A stretch of DNA of 64,000 nucleotides from Lactarius indigo (GCA_025766275.1 JAFKAC010000114.1:1-64000); one strand, 5' to 3'. Positions 45,101 through 55,900 are shown, counted from the first letter of the stretch. The notes: generated by a model from the sequence alone, not told the origin. Numbers and translations: made by a program.

Positions 45101-45680
45101 ATCCAACAACCCCACGGTGGACCAAAGACTGGAGGAGTTATTAATAATCCGCCAACACGCGCAAGACAGCATCACACATGCGCAAAGCCTCATGGCGCAA
45201 CAGGGAAAAAAGGGGTTCACACCATATCAGCAAGGGGACCAGGTATGGCTAGAAGGAACCAACCTTCGAACCTTCTACCCCACGAGCAAACTAGCTCCGA
45301 AACGATATGGACCCTTCAAAATTACTAAAGTTCTATTGGACGTTTCCTACAAGCTAGAACTCCCGAGATCATGGAAGATACACCCGGTGTTCCATGCGAA
45401 CCTCCTCACCCCGTATAAGGAAACGGAGATACACGGTGCAAATTATACCCGACCTCTGCCGGACCTTATCGATGGCGAAGAGGAGTATGAAGTGGAGCGA
45501 ATCGAAGACGCCCAGGAACAAGGAAGAGGGCGCAAACTCCACTACCTAGTAAAGTGGAAGGGATTCCCACCAAGCGATAACACATGGGAACCCGCAAGTA
45601 ACATGACCCATGCCACAGACATCATTAAGGACTACTACCGACGATATCCGACCGCCGTAGGGGCTGGACGAACAATATAA
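42189..45680 (+). CDS. Pol polyprotein of the gypsy element with C-terminal chromodomain
   Basis: An unbroken frame of 1163 codons. Parts in order: aspartic protease (VLVDSGATDNF, about residue 26); reverse transcriptase (YPLTIPENEKLTEFV, ASPFFFIKKKDGKLRPVQDY, LDIRWGYNNV, catalytic YMDD near 388); RNase H (DASGYALGAVLNQ, TYLVGSPHLITIHMDH); integrase with the zinc finger H-H-C-C (HDTPSTGHPG to GCATCQSNK) and the DDE residues (MDFIVKLP, DRDPRFAS, YHPQTDGQSE); and a chromodomain near 1096-1150 (EEYEVERIEDAQEQ, YLVKWKGFPPSDNTWEP). The chromodomain puts it in the chromovirus clade, which targets histone-marked chromatin. The frame starts with GTG and is open upstream through the end of gag in the -1 frame, so it is probably made by a -1 frameshift from gag. 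The first ATG is at 42213. Confidence 0.95.
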   Translation: MYNSRFRSMRIPVLFKSAHATAERNVLVDSGATDNFISANLLKRLKIAWLATERSIKIWNVDGTHNQGGEITSFTDLTVKTGGKTQNLRFLITDLGNDEVILGYPWFTVFKPKFHWRDATLDEEFQPVVITSLHLSDEAMPLEATIKALETYQLDESAWEQLQEEDEPYIRLRKTTTSELVQQEAAKKPQKTFEEMVPEEYRRHRKVFSEEASQRFPPSRPWDHAIDLVPNAPETMDCKVYPLTIPENEKLTEFVTEHLEKKYIQPSKSPYASPFFFIKKKDGKLRPVQDYRHLNELTIKNHYPLPLIPELIDKIREARLYSKLDIRWGYNNVRIKQGDEWKAAFKTNQGLFEPRVMFFGLTNSPSTFQTMMDTIFRELVLTGEVIVYMDDILIATSDNHAHHRTILHQVLDLCDKHDLYIKPEKCVFEVYEVEYLGLIIGHGQLRMDPVKVQGVREWKAPTSLKEVRAFLGFCNFYRRFIRGFSTIARPLHDLTKKDVPWEWTEARQKAFDTIKERISSEPVLLFPKLDQPFEIEVDASGYALGAVLNQKGEDDKLHPIAFYSESLSEAERNYDIYDRELLAIVKALRTWRTYLVGSPHLITIHMDHANLQYWKEPRKINRRVAREFQELSKYNFVLKHISGKKNTQADSLSRRPDYDDGTNDNDHVTVLPEEVFLKITHTSMHDMDIWTQIAQNMDEAALLPWIEPHGLKKHDGLWWKNDALVVVGNNDLKRGIITFFHDTPSTGHPGIANTLELVRHDFWWPNMRKDVEAYVKGCATCQSNKINSHRQKPYLFPITTEPEAKPFEVVAMDFIVKLPVSEGFDSILTITDHDCSKAAIFIPCNETITSEGVAKLYLQHVYPHYGLPRKVISDRDPRFASTFMRQLCKTLGIQQNISSAYHPQTDGQSECTNQWLEQYLRHWCNVQQDNWAELLPMAQFAHNSWKNATTKHSPFSLIMGWEPRTTWAPRPSNNPTVDQRLEELLIIRQHAQDSITHAQSLMAQQGKKGFTPYQQGDQVWLEGTNLRTFYPTSKLAPKRYGPFKITKVLLDVSYKLELPRSWKIHPVFHANLLTPYKETEIHGANYTRPLPDLIDGEEEYEVERIEDAQEQGRGRKLHYLVKWKGFPPSDNTWEPASNMTHATDIIKDYYRRYPTAVGAGRTI

Positions 45681-45721
45681 AAGACACCCTCAATCACGTC
45701 CTCGTATCCCCTAGCCCAGCA

Positions 45722-47170
45722 ATGACCAACACCCCAGTATCCGACACCACCCTCATCCACGTCCTCAGCAACCCCCAACTTGAAGCCGCCCTCGAACGAG
45801 GAATTGTCACCATCGACCTCCCCGACGTCCCCTGCCTATCACCTCCACCATCCCCCCAACATGCTGTCACCATCAACCCCATCCCCATTGAACGAGAACC
45901 TGGGGAACTCACCCCGTCGACACCCGAGGAGGGACAATACTCCCCTACATCCCCTCCTCAGCAACAGTCAACTCCTCCACCCGAACCACGACCACAATCA
46001 CCCGTATCTTCTCCACCATCCACACCACCTCCGCCATTAGAACCTTTCACCCCAGTCCATGTCCACACCCCTATCGATTACGACCGACCCGACTCCCCCC
46101 CTAACGACACAGATGACCCTGGTGCCCCATTTTTCCCGAACACCCTAGGAACCCCCAAGTACTATCCATTACAGATCCCACTACCGGACGGAGGATCCAA
46201 TCCTGCGAAGTATATTTACTATCGCAAGGGGTTCACCGAGGTAGTAGGAACAATGGGTGTGGGGCAACCCCACTACGGGGAAGAGGTTTATCTCTCATCG
46301 CTCAGGCCGAACGTCTCCGCTCCCCCCTTCACAGCCGAACAACTTCAGTTCTTCGACCCCCACGACATCCGCGCTTGTGCCCTAGACAAAACCCTCATCG
46401 AACTCAACTCACCACGGCTTACTGCCGAAATCACCAGGCTGCGGACGGGGCTCTTGGCACTTAAAGAAATCGACGAGAAGTGCGAGAGACTAGAAGAGGA
46501 CGCACGGAAGTTGCAATCGGAGCGACTTACAGTGGACTTGATGCTAGCCAGTACGAAGAGGTGACTTCAGTACGCGGGGGCACTGGCTACCATCGGCAAC
46601 GAATACGCACGCATGACAGCTCTGCCAGCCCCACTTCGCCACTCTCGTTACGCTATCCCATTCTCCCCACAACGCGGGGGACCATTGGAATTCCCCCACC
46701 TCGCCGACAAACCCCATCGCCGACGCTGTTACCACTGTAATAGCCCCCACCACCTTGTACGTGACTGCCCCACCAGGCCACAACCAGCCTGCCGCCACTG
46801 TCAGAGTCAAGAACACCAGTCCTATCGATGCATCTTCCGGCGGGCAGGCATGGTCAAAGAGGTGATTACGACTCACCAAGCCGATGAACGCATACGACAA
46901 GCGATAGCCACGGAGGCTACCACCTCCTTTACGGTTCCCAACCCACCGACTGTCGCGGCTCAAACTCAAGGGAGGTGGTGTGGGCGGTGCTTTCGCACTG
47001 ACGCCAATCACGACGAAATTCGCTGCCCACAGTACGAGATGTGTCGTAAGTGTGGAAGGCGCGGCCCCTTCCTTTTTCTCAAAACGCATTACTGCCGGCT
47101 CGACGTTTCTCCTTGGCCGGAGAATGACTTGGACGCCGATATCTATGACCTCGTCGATCCAGAGTGTTGA
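45722..47170 (+). pseudogene. Third ORF of the gypsy element, zinc-knuckle protein, one in-frame TGA
   Basis: Starts 41 bp after pol. The N-terminal third is Pro/Ser/Thr-rich (PPSPQHAV, STPPPEPRPQSPVSSPP). The middle has GTPKYYPLQIPLPDGG, YYRKGFTEVVGT and a helical segment (EITRLRTGLLALKEIDEKCE) that runs on past a TGA at 46562-46564 into LQYAGALATIGNEYARM, so it was one frame of 483 codons. The C-terminal third carries CCHC knuckles CYHCNSPHHLVRDC and CRHCQSQEHQSYRC and two more Cys/His clusters (CGRCFRTDANHDEIRC, CRKCGRRG). Retroelements of this group normally have one Gag knuckle and nothing here, so this is an additional nucleic-acid-binding ORF in the env position. It has no signal peptide or membrane segment and is not an envelope protein. 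Confidence 0.75.
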
Positions 47171-47204
47171 AGTCGAGGCGCCTTCAAGTCTAAACAGGGG
47201 GTAA

Positions 47205-47764
47205 TGTTACGATTTTTCAGACTTGTTCTTTTCTTTCTCCACTGAATTCCTTGTTCCCCACATTACGAGCCCTGTATGACTACGTGGACGATACGTTTAC
47301 CCGGTTCCTATCACGCGCTTTGCTTATCATCGTTATCTTCCGATAAAGCTTGACATGTGTTAGTTTCCGTTCGATTCTCAGTCACGCACGGACCCGTGTG
47401 ATTCCTCCTTTGTTCTTGATACGGACGTCCTTTGTTCCCATTATGTCTCACCTTTGTTCTCCAATGAGGAGTGGCCTTACGCCCTCACTTGTACCAAGCG
47501 TATTTAAGCCTAGTGTTACCTAGCTTGTACGGTAGACTAGACTTCTTGTGTAATACTACACTCGTCTACGCGCAGTCTCTCGAAACCCCGATCCTCGTCT
47601 TAGCTAGACCTTCGAGTCTTAGCCATCCTCTACAGTCCAAGTGACATGCGTCCTTGTGACTCTTGTGCATCACCATTACTGAAGTCGAGCCTTTGAGCTT
47701 GGACTACCGACCATCTGATAGACTTAGCGCAAGTCGCGCTTAACGCCCCTGTAGTGGCGTTACA
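47205..47764 (+). repeat. 3' LTR of the gypsy element
   Basis: 560 bp; compared with the 5' LTR it keeps CG at seven of the eight differing sites read on the + strand and has lost it at CCCGTGTG and TGACATGC-type positions (see findings). Followed by the target copy GGTAT. Confidence 0.95.
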
Positions 47765-48389
47765 GGTATTATACCAAGAAGCCTTCCTGGGCACGTTACC
47801 CTCAGGACATAAGTACTTGGTAGCGTTCCCGCTCGCGTGTCCAACTAGCGCTGACTTCTTGTAGCGACGTGTCTTCCACAAAGGCGTACAGACAATCGAT
47901 CAAGATACTGATCCCAATCCCGACACTACACTTGCCGACGTCGACCCTAAAATCCTCATGAAGAGTAGCGATACTCAGAATAAAAAAAGGAAGCTCATGT
48001 AGTTACATTATGATGTAAATCGACTGCAGTAATCGATTGGCGTTTTGCTGTCACTCGAATCACGACTTCTCTGTGTGATTACTACTGCTTACCTCATATC
48101 CAATATCCCTCGTCTCTGTCCTTTTTTATCGTTGTTCTTTCTCTCTCTCGTCGGCTCCCTTGTCTCTTGTTGTCTTGTCTTCGTCTTTTTATACTGTCGT
48201 TCTCTGTCCCGCTCCCGTTCTAGTATATCTCACTGACACACTTCCTTGGGATTTCTGTATCGATACGGGCGCATGCGCAAGGCCACCTGATAACCCTACC
48301 CGGGTCTCACTTTCTCTGTATCGCCCACCCCTCTCCCAACCGCCACTCCATCCTGCCAAGAACTACTCCTTGTTTCCCACTCCTCGTCT

Positions 48390-48780
48390 GTCGCCCAACC
48401 ACCTCATGGCCACTCCTGGCTATCTGCAAGACCATATCTATATTCCACTGCGCATCACATCATGCCCGTCGTTAGATACGGAGGGGAGGCCAGTGCCATA
48501 CGATATAGTGCCTCGGTCCTTCCCCCATGCCATGTGTACGTCCCTTCCCGCTCTCTCATTGATGTAGGCGTCTGACACACTCTCTTTCATACCTGCCTTA
48601 GTCTTTCTGTCACCTGGCCACCCCCACGGCCACCGCTGGCTACCTGCAAGACTCCACCTACGGCCCTTCTGCGCCTTGCGTCATGCCCGCTGTTAGATAC
48701 GGAGGGTAGGCCAGCGCATTTGGGGTAGAGCCTCGGTCCTTCCTTCGTTCCGTGCGTATGCCCATGCCCCATCTCTCTCG
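48390..48780 (+). repeat. Diverged direct duplication, about 160 bp, inside the Tnp2 transposon
   Basis: 48395-48545 (CCACCTCATGGCCACTCCTGGCTATCTGC..., TTAGATACGGAGGGGAGGCCAGTGCC, GCCTCGGTCCTTCC) recurs at about 48610-48760 with the same order of blocks. Each copy is followed by a GT-rich donor-like site. The plus frame YLQDHIYIPLRITSC of the first copy may be an exon, but no complete gene could be built between 48000 and 49080. Confidence 0.6.
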
Positions 48781-49090
48781 TCGACGCAGAGGTTCGACTT
48801 ACAACCCGCCCCAGTCTTCCTATATCCGCTTCCCGTGTGTTTGTCTGCCCCCCTTCCATATCCTATGCCATCCCTCTCGCCGCTCCCATTCCCTCCATTC
48901 CAACATCATAGATAGAGCGTATCTCTCAGTTGATCACATGTACCTACGTTCCGTCTTGTTGCTTGAATACAATGTCGTTTCTTCCAGATCCATCACATGT
49001 GAAGTGAGAGACCCACTGTCGCCCAATGATCGGTTCACTTAGGCATACCGTTCTAAGTTATGGCGGATGCAAATACTATGAAAATTCATT

Positions 49091-52000
49091 TTATTCATCG
49101 AGAACGACATCCTCTGTTTCTGCTACGTCTAGCCCAGGCTTCTCAAGTAGAAAATATCGAGAACTTCGGTCTCCTTCACGTGGCGTCATGGGCACCATAG
49201 CTACGACAGACATGATATCTTTCACGTGTACGATCCGCAACGCCGCCTGACCCTGGTATACGCATGAGTATACCGTGTTTGAAGACGCTTCCAGCAAGCC
49301 AAGATCTGGCTCAGACCAGACTGAGACCAGCGCATATGCGCGCTCTATACCAGAGTGGCCACTTCGGAAATAGAACTGTACCTCGCCGATAAGGAAAGAT
49401 TCCATCGTAGCAAACTAGGAAAATAAGATGTGAATGTCAACTTCATGGTAATGTCACTCACCTTTACGTTGCGGGAATGACGGACACTCTCAGAAGGGCC
49501 CACCCGTTCAGTCTCCTTCCACGCACAGCGAGCAATCTGCAGGTTAGGGAGGCGAAGGCGAGCCCATTGGATGTACTTCGGCCGCCAGCCAAAGGGTACT
49601 TGGCCATCTTCTGAGTCCGAACACAAGAACGCGCGGATTGTATCCGCCTGTTCTCCCACAAGAGTGACGCCAGTCTCATCCCAAGCCCTGAGAAGAACAT
49701 AGCCATCACCAAGGTCGACAGCACCTCGTGGTAGACTTGGGACGTCTGGCTCTAAGTCGGGCAGAATCGTGTGGATGGCGGAGAACTGTGAGCGGCGCAG
49801 TCTGCAGTTTGCGATGTTTGCATACGGGTTTGAAGGTTGCTTGACTTCCTCCCCCAGGTTGCCTATAGTACGCTCCAGAGTCCACTGAGATGAATAGACG
49901 CCAGGTCCCAGACGAACGGCATCTGGAGCGAGATGAGAAAGCCCGTGGATGCTCTGTCGACAGAAGTGAAGTCGCAACACCATTCAGCGGTAATAGATCG
50001 CTTCATATTCTTCGGTAAAGTCGAGCACGAGTTGCTGAGCCTTTTGAAGCTGGGAGACCGAGATTGCACGCTGTTGGAGGAGCCAAACAGCAGACGCTAG
50101 CTTGCAGAAGTTTAGCCAATAGCACTGCGGAAGAACGCCGTAGAGTAACGCCGGGCAGTATCCAAAGACATAGATTAAGAACTCCCATGCTTTGTAGCCA
50201 CTGGATATCTTCTCGGCGGGGTTCCGAGGAGGGCAATCGAATGACCCTGGCAGGTATGGGCAGCAGCGCGCTATGTCCTGGCCATGCGTTTTCCAAGTGT
50301 CTCCGACAAGCACGACCCAGTCCCAGAGCTTCTTTGAGTCATTCTTGTCACAGTCTATAGTCCCGCGCCAGAGACTTATGAGCAAATCAGGAAGATTGAT
50401 CGCGATTATGTGCATGTGGTCAATAGCCAAGCATCCGGGGAGACCGGTCGAGTGTTTCGAATCCAGACCCAAGAAAATACTCGGTTTGCACAGGCCAGTC
50501 TCTTTCCAATTCTGTTTGAACTGCGTGTCGGTGCGACTCTGAAGAAGAAGAGTCAGGTTCTCAAAGTACAACTCGGATGATGCCTTCAGCAGTCGAAAGG
50601 CATCGACATCGCCGTGATCGCACCCAGGAAGGTCGTAGTTCAGCGGCTTGAGGAGCGCTGGGTAATAATGGGGACCCCCCGGCTTGTGACGCCCTCTCAA
50701 GCCACAGTATTCACGACATCCGTACACGCCGTGGTGTCCCACCTGCCTGTGCAGTGCAGCTAGACCAGGTCCGTCCGCAGTACCCAAGAAGAAGAATGGG
50801 CGTGAAGTGAACACACGCCCTGTGGAACAGTCCCACACACGTAGTCCGTCCCTCTGGAGTGCAGAAAGATGGTGCAAGCTGGTGTAGACGAACGAGTCCA
50901 AGTTCTTAGGCTTGCTTGGACCAGGAATAAAGCCACCCGGCAGCACATATTTCTTTTTGTATCGTAAGTCGGGTGCCAGATCCAGTAGAACCCAGATATA
51001 AATCCAGCAATCCGATTGCTTGCTCTGATATAACTGCGCGCCGTCAATAGAGAGCATCAATACAGTGTCATCGGATGAGAGATCGCCGCGGAGTGCCGCG
51101 TCGAGGAGGAGGGAGCTGCAGTATACGTCGTCATAAACGTCGATAGAGCCACCAGCACATAGCCTAGCCAGCAAAGGCTCCATCACTCGACGTCGGTGAC
51201 CCATATTCCATGCGCTTTGGTGTGACCAATATTGCGCTTGAATCTGCGGTCCCACAGGTATCGTTAGAGCTTGCTTACGAGGTACGGATACGACTCTGCC
51301 CCCACGGGTGACAGAGTTGTACCGCGGCGAAGAACACTCGGGACAAGCGCGAAGCTCCGAGAATGGTCCAGAGAATGCCACACAAGACTCATAGCACATA
51401 TCGGTCATAACAGGGACTACCCCCGTCAGCTCAGTGATCATCCGCTTCATGCGATCGTATGACTGGAATTCTGTGTCGGGAACGTACTCCCTTAGAGCAG
51501 AGCAAACACTATCGTAAGTCGCCCGAGATCCATTTACAGTCCCTAAGAGAAGCCTCAAAGTAAGTCTTAGCTCCTTGCTGATGCTGATAGGCTCTGTCAG
51601 AGGAGAGCGCAACCGTTTGCGAACGTCGTCAGGAATAGGGTCGCCGTCTAAGGATGCACGCGAGAGTCCCTTGATAAACTCCACAGACATGCGAAGTGCG
51701 TCAAGGTGAGGTACGACGGTATCTGGATCCCAGTTGTTTGGACCTCCAGGGAGATCGTCAGGCTGCGCATCACACCCAACGTACACACCTGCATCTCCCT
51801 GTTGGTTATTGGCGTTGTCCGGGGGTGGGGTATGCACCCGTTGTGTATCACAATCCCCTGGAGAACCCTGCCGCGCAGGGGAGGGTATACCTGTGCCCTC
51901 GTCGTTTTCAGGTCGAGGGGACTCGGGTGGGGTATGCACCCATTGTGCGTCACGATCCCCTAGAGAACCCTGCCGTGCAGGGGAGGGTATGCCTGGACCC

Positions 52001-52305
52001 TCGTCGTTTTCAGGTCGAGGGGATTCGGTGTTCCTAACCGTGGCCTGAGTCCCGGGCTGGTGCGATACCTGGCATAGCTCTTGTTCTGATGGGCCGGGCG
52101 CAGGGTCATCGTCTTGCATGGGGTGGTTACTCTCCATGTGGTCACCTGTGTGCGCATGATTGTTGGGTGACTGCTCTCCCGGGGTACCACGATCCGAGTC
52201 TAATCGAGCGTGCTTCATGTTTGCCGTGGTGCGCGAGCGCGACCCAGTCCCCCTAGTGCGAGTCGATGGGTGTCTTGATGCTGGATAGCCGTTGGGGAAC
52301 GACAT
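49091..52305 (-). pseudogene. Transposase, Tnp2 family, with one in-frame TGA
   Basis: Two exons, 52305-49462 and 49414-49091, give 1056 codons with a TGA at 49986-49984. The N-terminal 230 residues are polar with two copies of ESPRPENDEG(P/T)GIPSPARQGS. The core matches Agaricomycete Tnp2-type transposases throughout: ELTGVVPVMTDMCYESC, the zinc motif CPECSSPRYN, TVLMLSIDGAQLYQSKQSDC, WIYIWVLLDLAPDLRYKKKY, VLPGGFIPGPSKPKNLDSF, GHHGVYGCREYCGLRGRHKP, LLISLWRGTIDCDKND, PPRNPAEKISSGYKAWEFL. After the stop the frame continues LHFCRQSIHGLSHLAPDAV and QWTLERTIGNLGEEVKQPSN, and exon 2 completes it (RIVHVKDIMSVVAMVPMTP, EKPGLDVAETED). The stop replaces a position where relatives have Arg (YY-x-R), so CGA to TGA is the simplest change. 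Otherwise full length. Confidence 0.9.
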
Positions 52306-52955
52306 AGGACCATCTTACATGCGCGAGATCCAGTGAGCACAAGAGTCGCGGATTGGGCAATATACTCAACATACGATCATCGACCCTCCGATACTTCGCA
52401 TGGTCGTAATACGTCATCTTTGACACAGGGTGAAGTATCTTGCAGTGTCTTGAGCATCCACATTTATAGATACGCGCCCGTGGGTCACCCGATGTCGGCA
52501 TCAGATCAGTCCAGAGTGACAGAGTACGTGGAGAGGGACAATGCCGAGAAGTCTCCAGAAACACGATATCAGAAAGAAACGAACAGACGCAGATAGCGGC
52601 CGAGGGTCAAGACGAGAGCCAGAGCCAAAGGTACGCAGGACGAGAAGAGGAGAACGACAACTTGATACTCATTTCAGACATGTTGCAGCTCACAGGTACC
52701 AAATGTGGCATTCACATATTCGCGCGTGCGATGTCCCACAACGAGGGCGGCGCAAAGAGCAGCACAATGAGGGCATCTGTGTTGTGGGTGCAGCAATATT
52801 CAAGATTATTCATTCGCATTGAATTGTATGGAATAATTCAAATCTGTACGCAATATAATTCGAGTGGAGTCAACAGAATTCACCCGCCACCAATCCCGGT
52901 CATTTTCATTCGACTCAATTCATCGGGATTCATTGGGATTTTGACTGGGGGTCAA

Positions 52956-55900
52956 CAACAACAAGGTGGTGGTGATCTGATGTAAGCATGGATCGACATT
53001 TACCGTATAATTAAGCCTTGAATTAAACGCAATACGACAAAATTTTGAACCAACCGACGCCGAACCTCATTTTCGGTGTCAATGCCCGGGAAAATGCATA
53101 ATGGTTACAGTAGCAAAGGAATCAAAAAATTCAGAAATCGAGGATTCGCTCGAAATCAGTTGCTTGAAGCTTGAAGCTTGAAGTTCAAGCCTGAGTTCGT
53201 TATTTGGCGATCGGATCTCCTAGTCACGAGACCGTCAATCGAGACCCGGGCTACGCCACGCATCATACATCATCTTTCAGTTCTGACCGCTTTAATACCA
53301 ACACTTGAGCAGGTCATTACTACAAAGGTAAGGGCAGAGTGATGGTGTTACTTGTAGCGTTGTTTTGGCCTGTCACTACAGTACGAGGAACGCGGTAAGC
53401 GTGATTCAGTCTTGACTGAATGCGCACCCCCAACTTGAACCACCTACTTTAGGCAACGCGGATCAAGGTATCGAAGTCACTACCAATTTGAACTAGGAGA
53501 GATACAAGGACTCATGTGCCACTGGGTATTCCAGTCAGCATCTTGCCTATTTCGAGTCCCCTATGGTTCTCCACAGTGCCGCCCTTCTGATAACTTACGT
53601 TATGCCAATTGTCGTGCTGACGGAGCGCAATCAGTGCCAATCACAGCCACGCTGACGTGGTCCATCGCAAGTGACTTTGAAGGCCATATTGCACCCATGA
53701 CCTTCATCTGGGCGAGACACGGGGCTCTAATTGGAATGATATAGATTTTCTTGGCATTTCCGTTCTTCTCTCCGTCCTCTTGGCTTGCCACTGGCACATT
53801 CGTTCAAACTCTCACATCGGTCCTCTCACTGTAAGGGCTCCCCTACAGTGTTAATACCCGGTGGCAGCTAAAAACGTATCTGGGCTCCAAGATCCTCACT
53901 AGGTTACATCGTCAAACAGGACCGTGGACGTTGAAAAATTGCTTGTAGCACCACTTCCTTTCGAACGCCCGAGAGGACAATGCTTCAAAAGTATTCAAAT
54001 TAGGTGTCTACGTTTGGAGACGAAGCCAAGCCTTTGTTTCCAACACCCGAACGGTTCTTGGAAACGAAGGTCGTCATTTCAATACCGCCGCTATCGTTAC
54101 TTGTTTTGACACCTACAAATGAGTGTCGAGTCTTTCGTCATGTCATTATCAAATTTGACTCGTTGGCCCGTGCTCTAAATCAACTACTGCTATACAGTCT
54201 GCGGTTTGTGTCCTTCTTCTATTCATATCATCAGCTTGTTCTTGTTGTCACATTTTGATGTTGTAGTACCAATAGGTCGGTGTTAGCGCGGTTCACAATG
54301 ACCATATGCACGAGTGTGCGCCAACTTCTACATTCTAGTTGATCCTTTCCAATCTGTCTCGCCCTACACGACATGACGCAGTACGTCACAACGAGATCGT
54401 TTTGTCTCTATCAGTTCCTGCGTCTCGAGCAGTTTCCGTCTCTTCGCTTATTCTCTTCTCCACAGCATGTACGCATTTCTCTACCGCGGTTTGGATAAAC
54501 TCTTTGAGTCTGCGTTATAGCAACTTCTTTCCTGCTCCGTGTCAGTGCTCATTCATTCCGGGATAGAAGCCCGAAGTCTCGACTGTAAATCCATACAGTT
54601 CGAAGTTGTGGTCCTTGGCACTCATCGGGCGTGCCCAAAAAGCCACTGCGGATCCTCGAAACGCATATGAATCTACTCATGTCCTTAATACTCGACTTAT
54701 TCAGAGCGATCGAACCTCGCCTCGGCAGGGCGTGAATATTCCTTGATACTATGCTGTCGTTAGGGGAGCCCAGTTGTTCCCAGTCCATGCATCCGCATCT
54801 CAGCCTGTGTTGATTACTAACCACATCACACCCGGAGCCAAACACGCGGGCCGAGTACCCAATGTACTTGAAACCCAAGAGTGTCAAGCTAGATCGAAGG
54901 TCACTCTAATGGAAGCACGTAGTTTGAGATCATCGATATAAACTCCTACAGTATACTGTAGAACCGTAATAGCGCTTGGAGGGCGTAAACAGGAAAGCTT
55001 CTTCATCCACCAGCCATCAGGTCACAGTCCAAATATTTACACCTAATTGCAGTAGATCAAAGATGCTCCACTATCGTGGTGCCATATAGCGTAAAAAGGA
55101 TGTTTCGACTTGACAGATGTGTGTCCTTCCTCTGGGTTCCGAAGGCTGAAGCAACGAAAGATATCAGGCGGTGACCCATCGAGTCGCCGCTCTGATCCCG
55201 CTCTAGTTCGTTTAAGGCATGCCGCCCATACATCGTCACGACTACAAAACAGAAATAGGCAGTGTTCGCGCTTCCATGGAGAAATGCAGTGCGATGGTAC
55301 CAGCGCGGAGCCAAGGTGATGTGTGTTATCGAATAAAATAAGTGCCCCGTACCTGTTACAGAGGCTCCCCGCGTTGCTGTGCCAGTGGCGGTCACCATCC
55401 AGGAGAGCAGCTTCTACCGCGCCAAGTATCGCGCAGAACTCGCGGTTCCGAAAAGAACAGTGGGACAACTTGGCTGACCAAAACAACTTACAGCCCTTGG
55501 TCTGGATGATGGACGTGTATAGCAACTGTATACTGTGGTCCTTCGATGATGGTTCCCCATGATGCAAGGCCTGGACCTCTCTGCGTGGCGAAGCGCCCGC
55601 TCCATATTTAGTGCGCTTCTCAAAGCAGATACGATTGTCGCTGAGAAAAATTGAGGTGCTGTATGGTGGACCCTGCGTGTACCAACCCAGGGGTATTTAC
55701 AGCGACAGCGGGGCGGGAAAATTTCCAGACCCGTGCATAAGGACGCTTGAGACGGGAGGACAGACGGGAGGACTTGAAGTAGCGAAACTGAGTCGGCCTG
55801 GGTTTATAATCAAAATTGTCACTCATCGTGTTGAGATCGTGAAGGGCCAGTGGCGACGAGAACGGCGACAGCGAGCGGCGATGACCGCCGGGAGTACCGC

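Larger units (their letters stand above)
39908..47764 (+). mobile_element. Full-length Ty3/gypsy chromovirus retrotransposon
   Basis: Two 560-bp LTRs (39908-40467 and 47205-47764) start TGTTACG and end GCGTTACA. They are flanked by the 5-bp duplication GGTAT at 39903-39907 and 47765-47769. The interior has gag, pol (protease, RT, RNase H, integrase, chromodomain) and a third ORF before the 3' LTR. A purine-rich tract AACAGGGGGTAA precedes the 3' LTR. The LTRs differ at 8 of 560 positions (1.4 percent), so the insertion is fairly recent. Stops in gag and in the third ORF suggest it is no longer competent by itself. Confidence 0.95.
39535..47965 (+). pseudogene. Plus-strand gene of the Tnp2 transposon, split by the gypsy element
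   Basis: Exon 1 (39535-39739) begins MSTSEVPSGDEISGDSLTPK and contains AIEKQRVRAVNMGVIHE and CHNCMVFRILAERNELLRE. Exon 2 starts at 39793 (IELGAKEIECSEFDYLDGPP, then GPPRPYAIVTDIG) and is cut at 39907 by the gypsy insertion. Beyond it, reading resumes at 47770 (YTKKPSWARYPQDIST). A later frame near 47865-47998 ends in the basic KKRKL. The exact last junction is not settled. The family is not recognised. It lies head-to-head with the accessory gene at 39222, across a 312-bp shared promoter region. Confidence 0.55.
35522..52950 (-). mobile_element. Tnp2-type (CACTA/EnSpm-related) DNA transposon, 17.4 kb, with nested insertions
   Basis: Both ends carry an inverted repeat beginning CCCCAGTCAAAA (left 35522 onward, right read backward from 52950); 20 of the first 23 positions agree. 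The 5-bp GTCAA occurs directly outside each end (35517-35521 and 52951-52955). Inside lie an accessory minus-strand gene (35862-39222), a plus-strand gene split by the gypsy element (39535 onward) and the Tnp2 transposase (49091-52305, minus). A solo LTR (37142-37914) and a complete gypsy element (39908-47764) are later insertions. Without these two, and without their duplicated 5-bp target sites, the element is about 8.8 kb. The transposase has one in-frame stop, so the copy is probably no longer autonomous. Confidence 0.82.
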
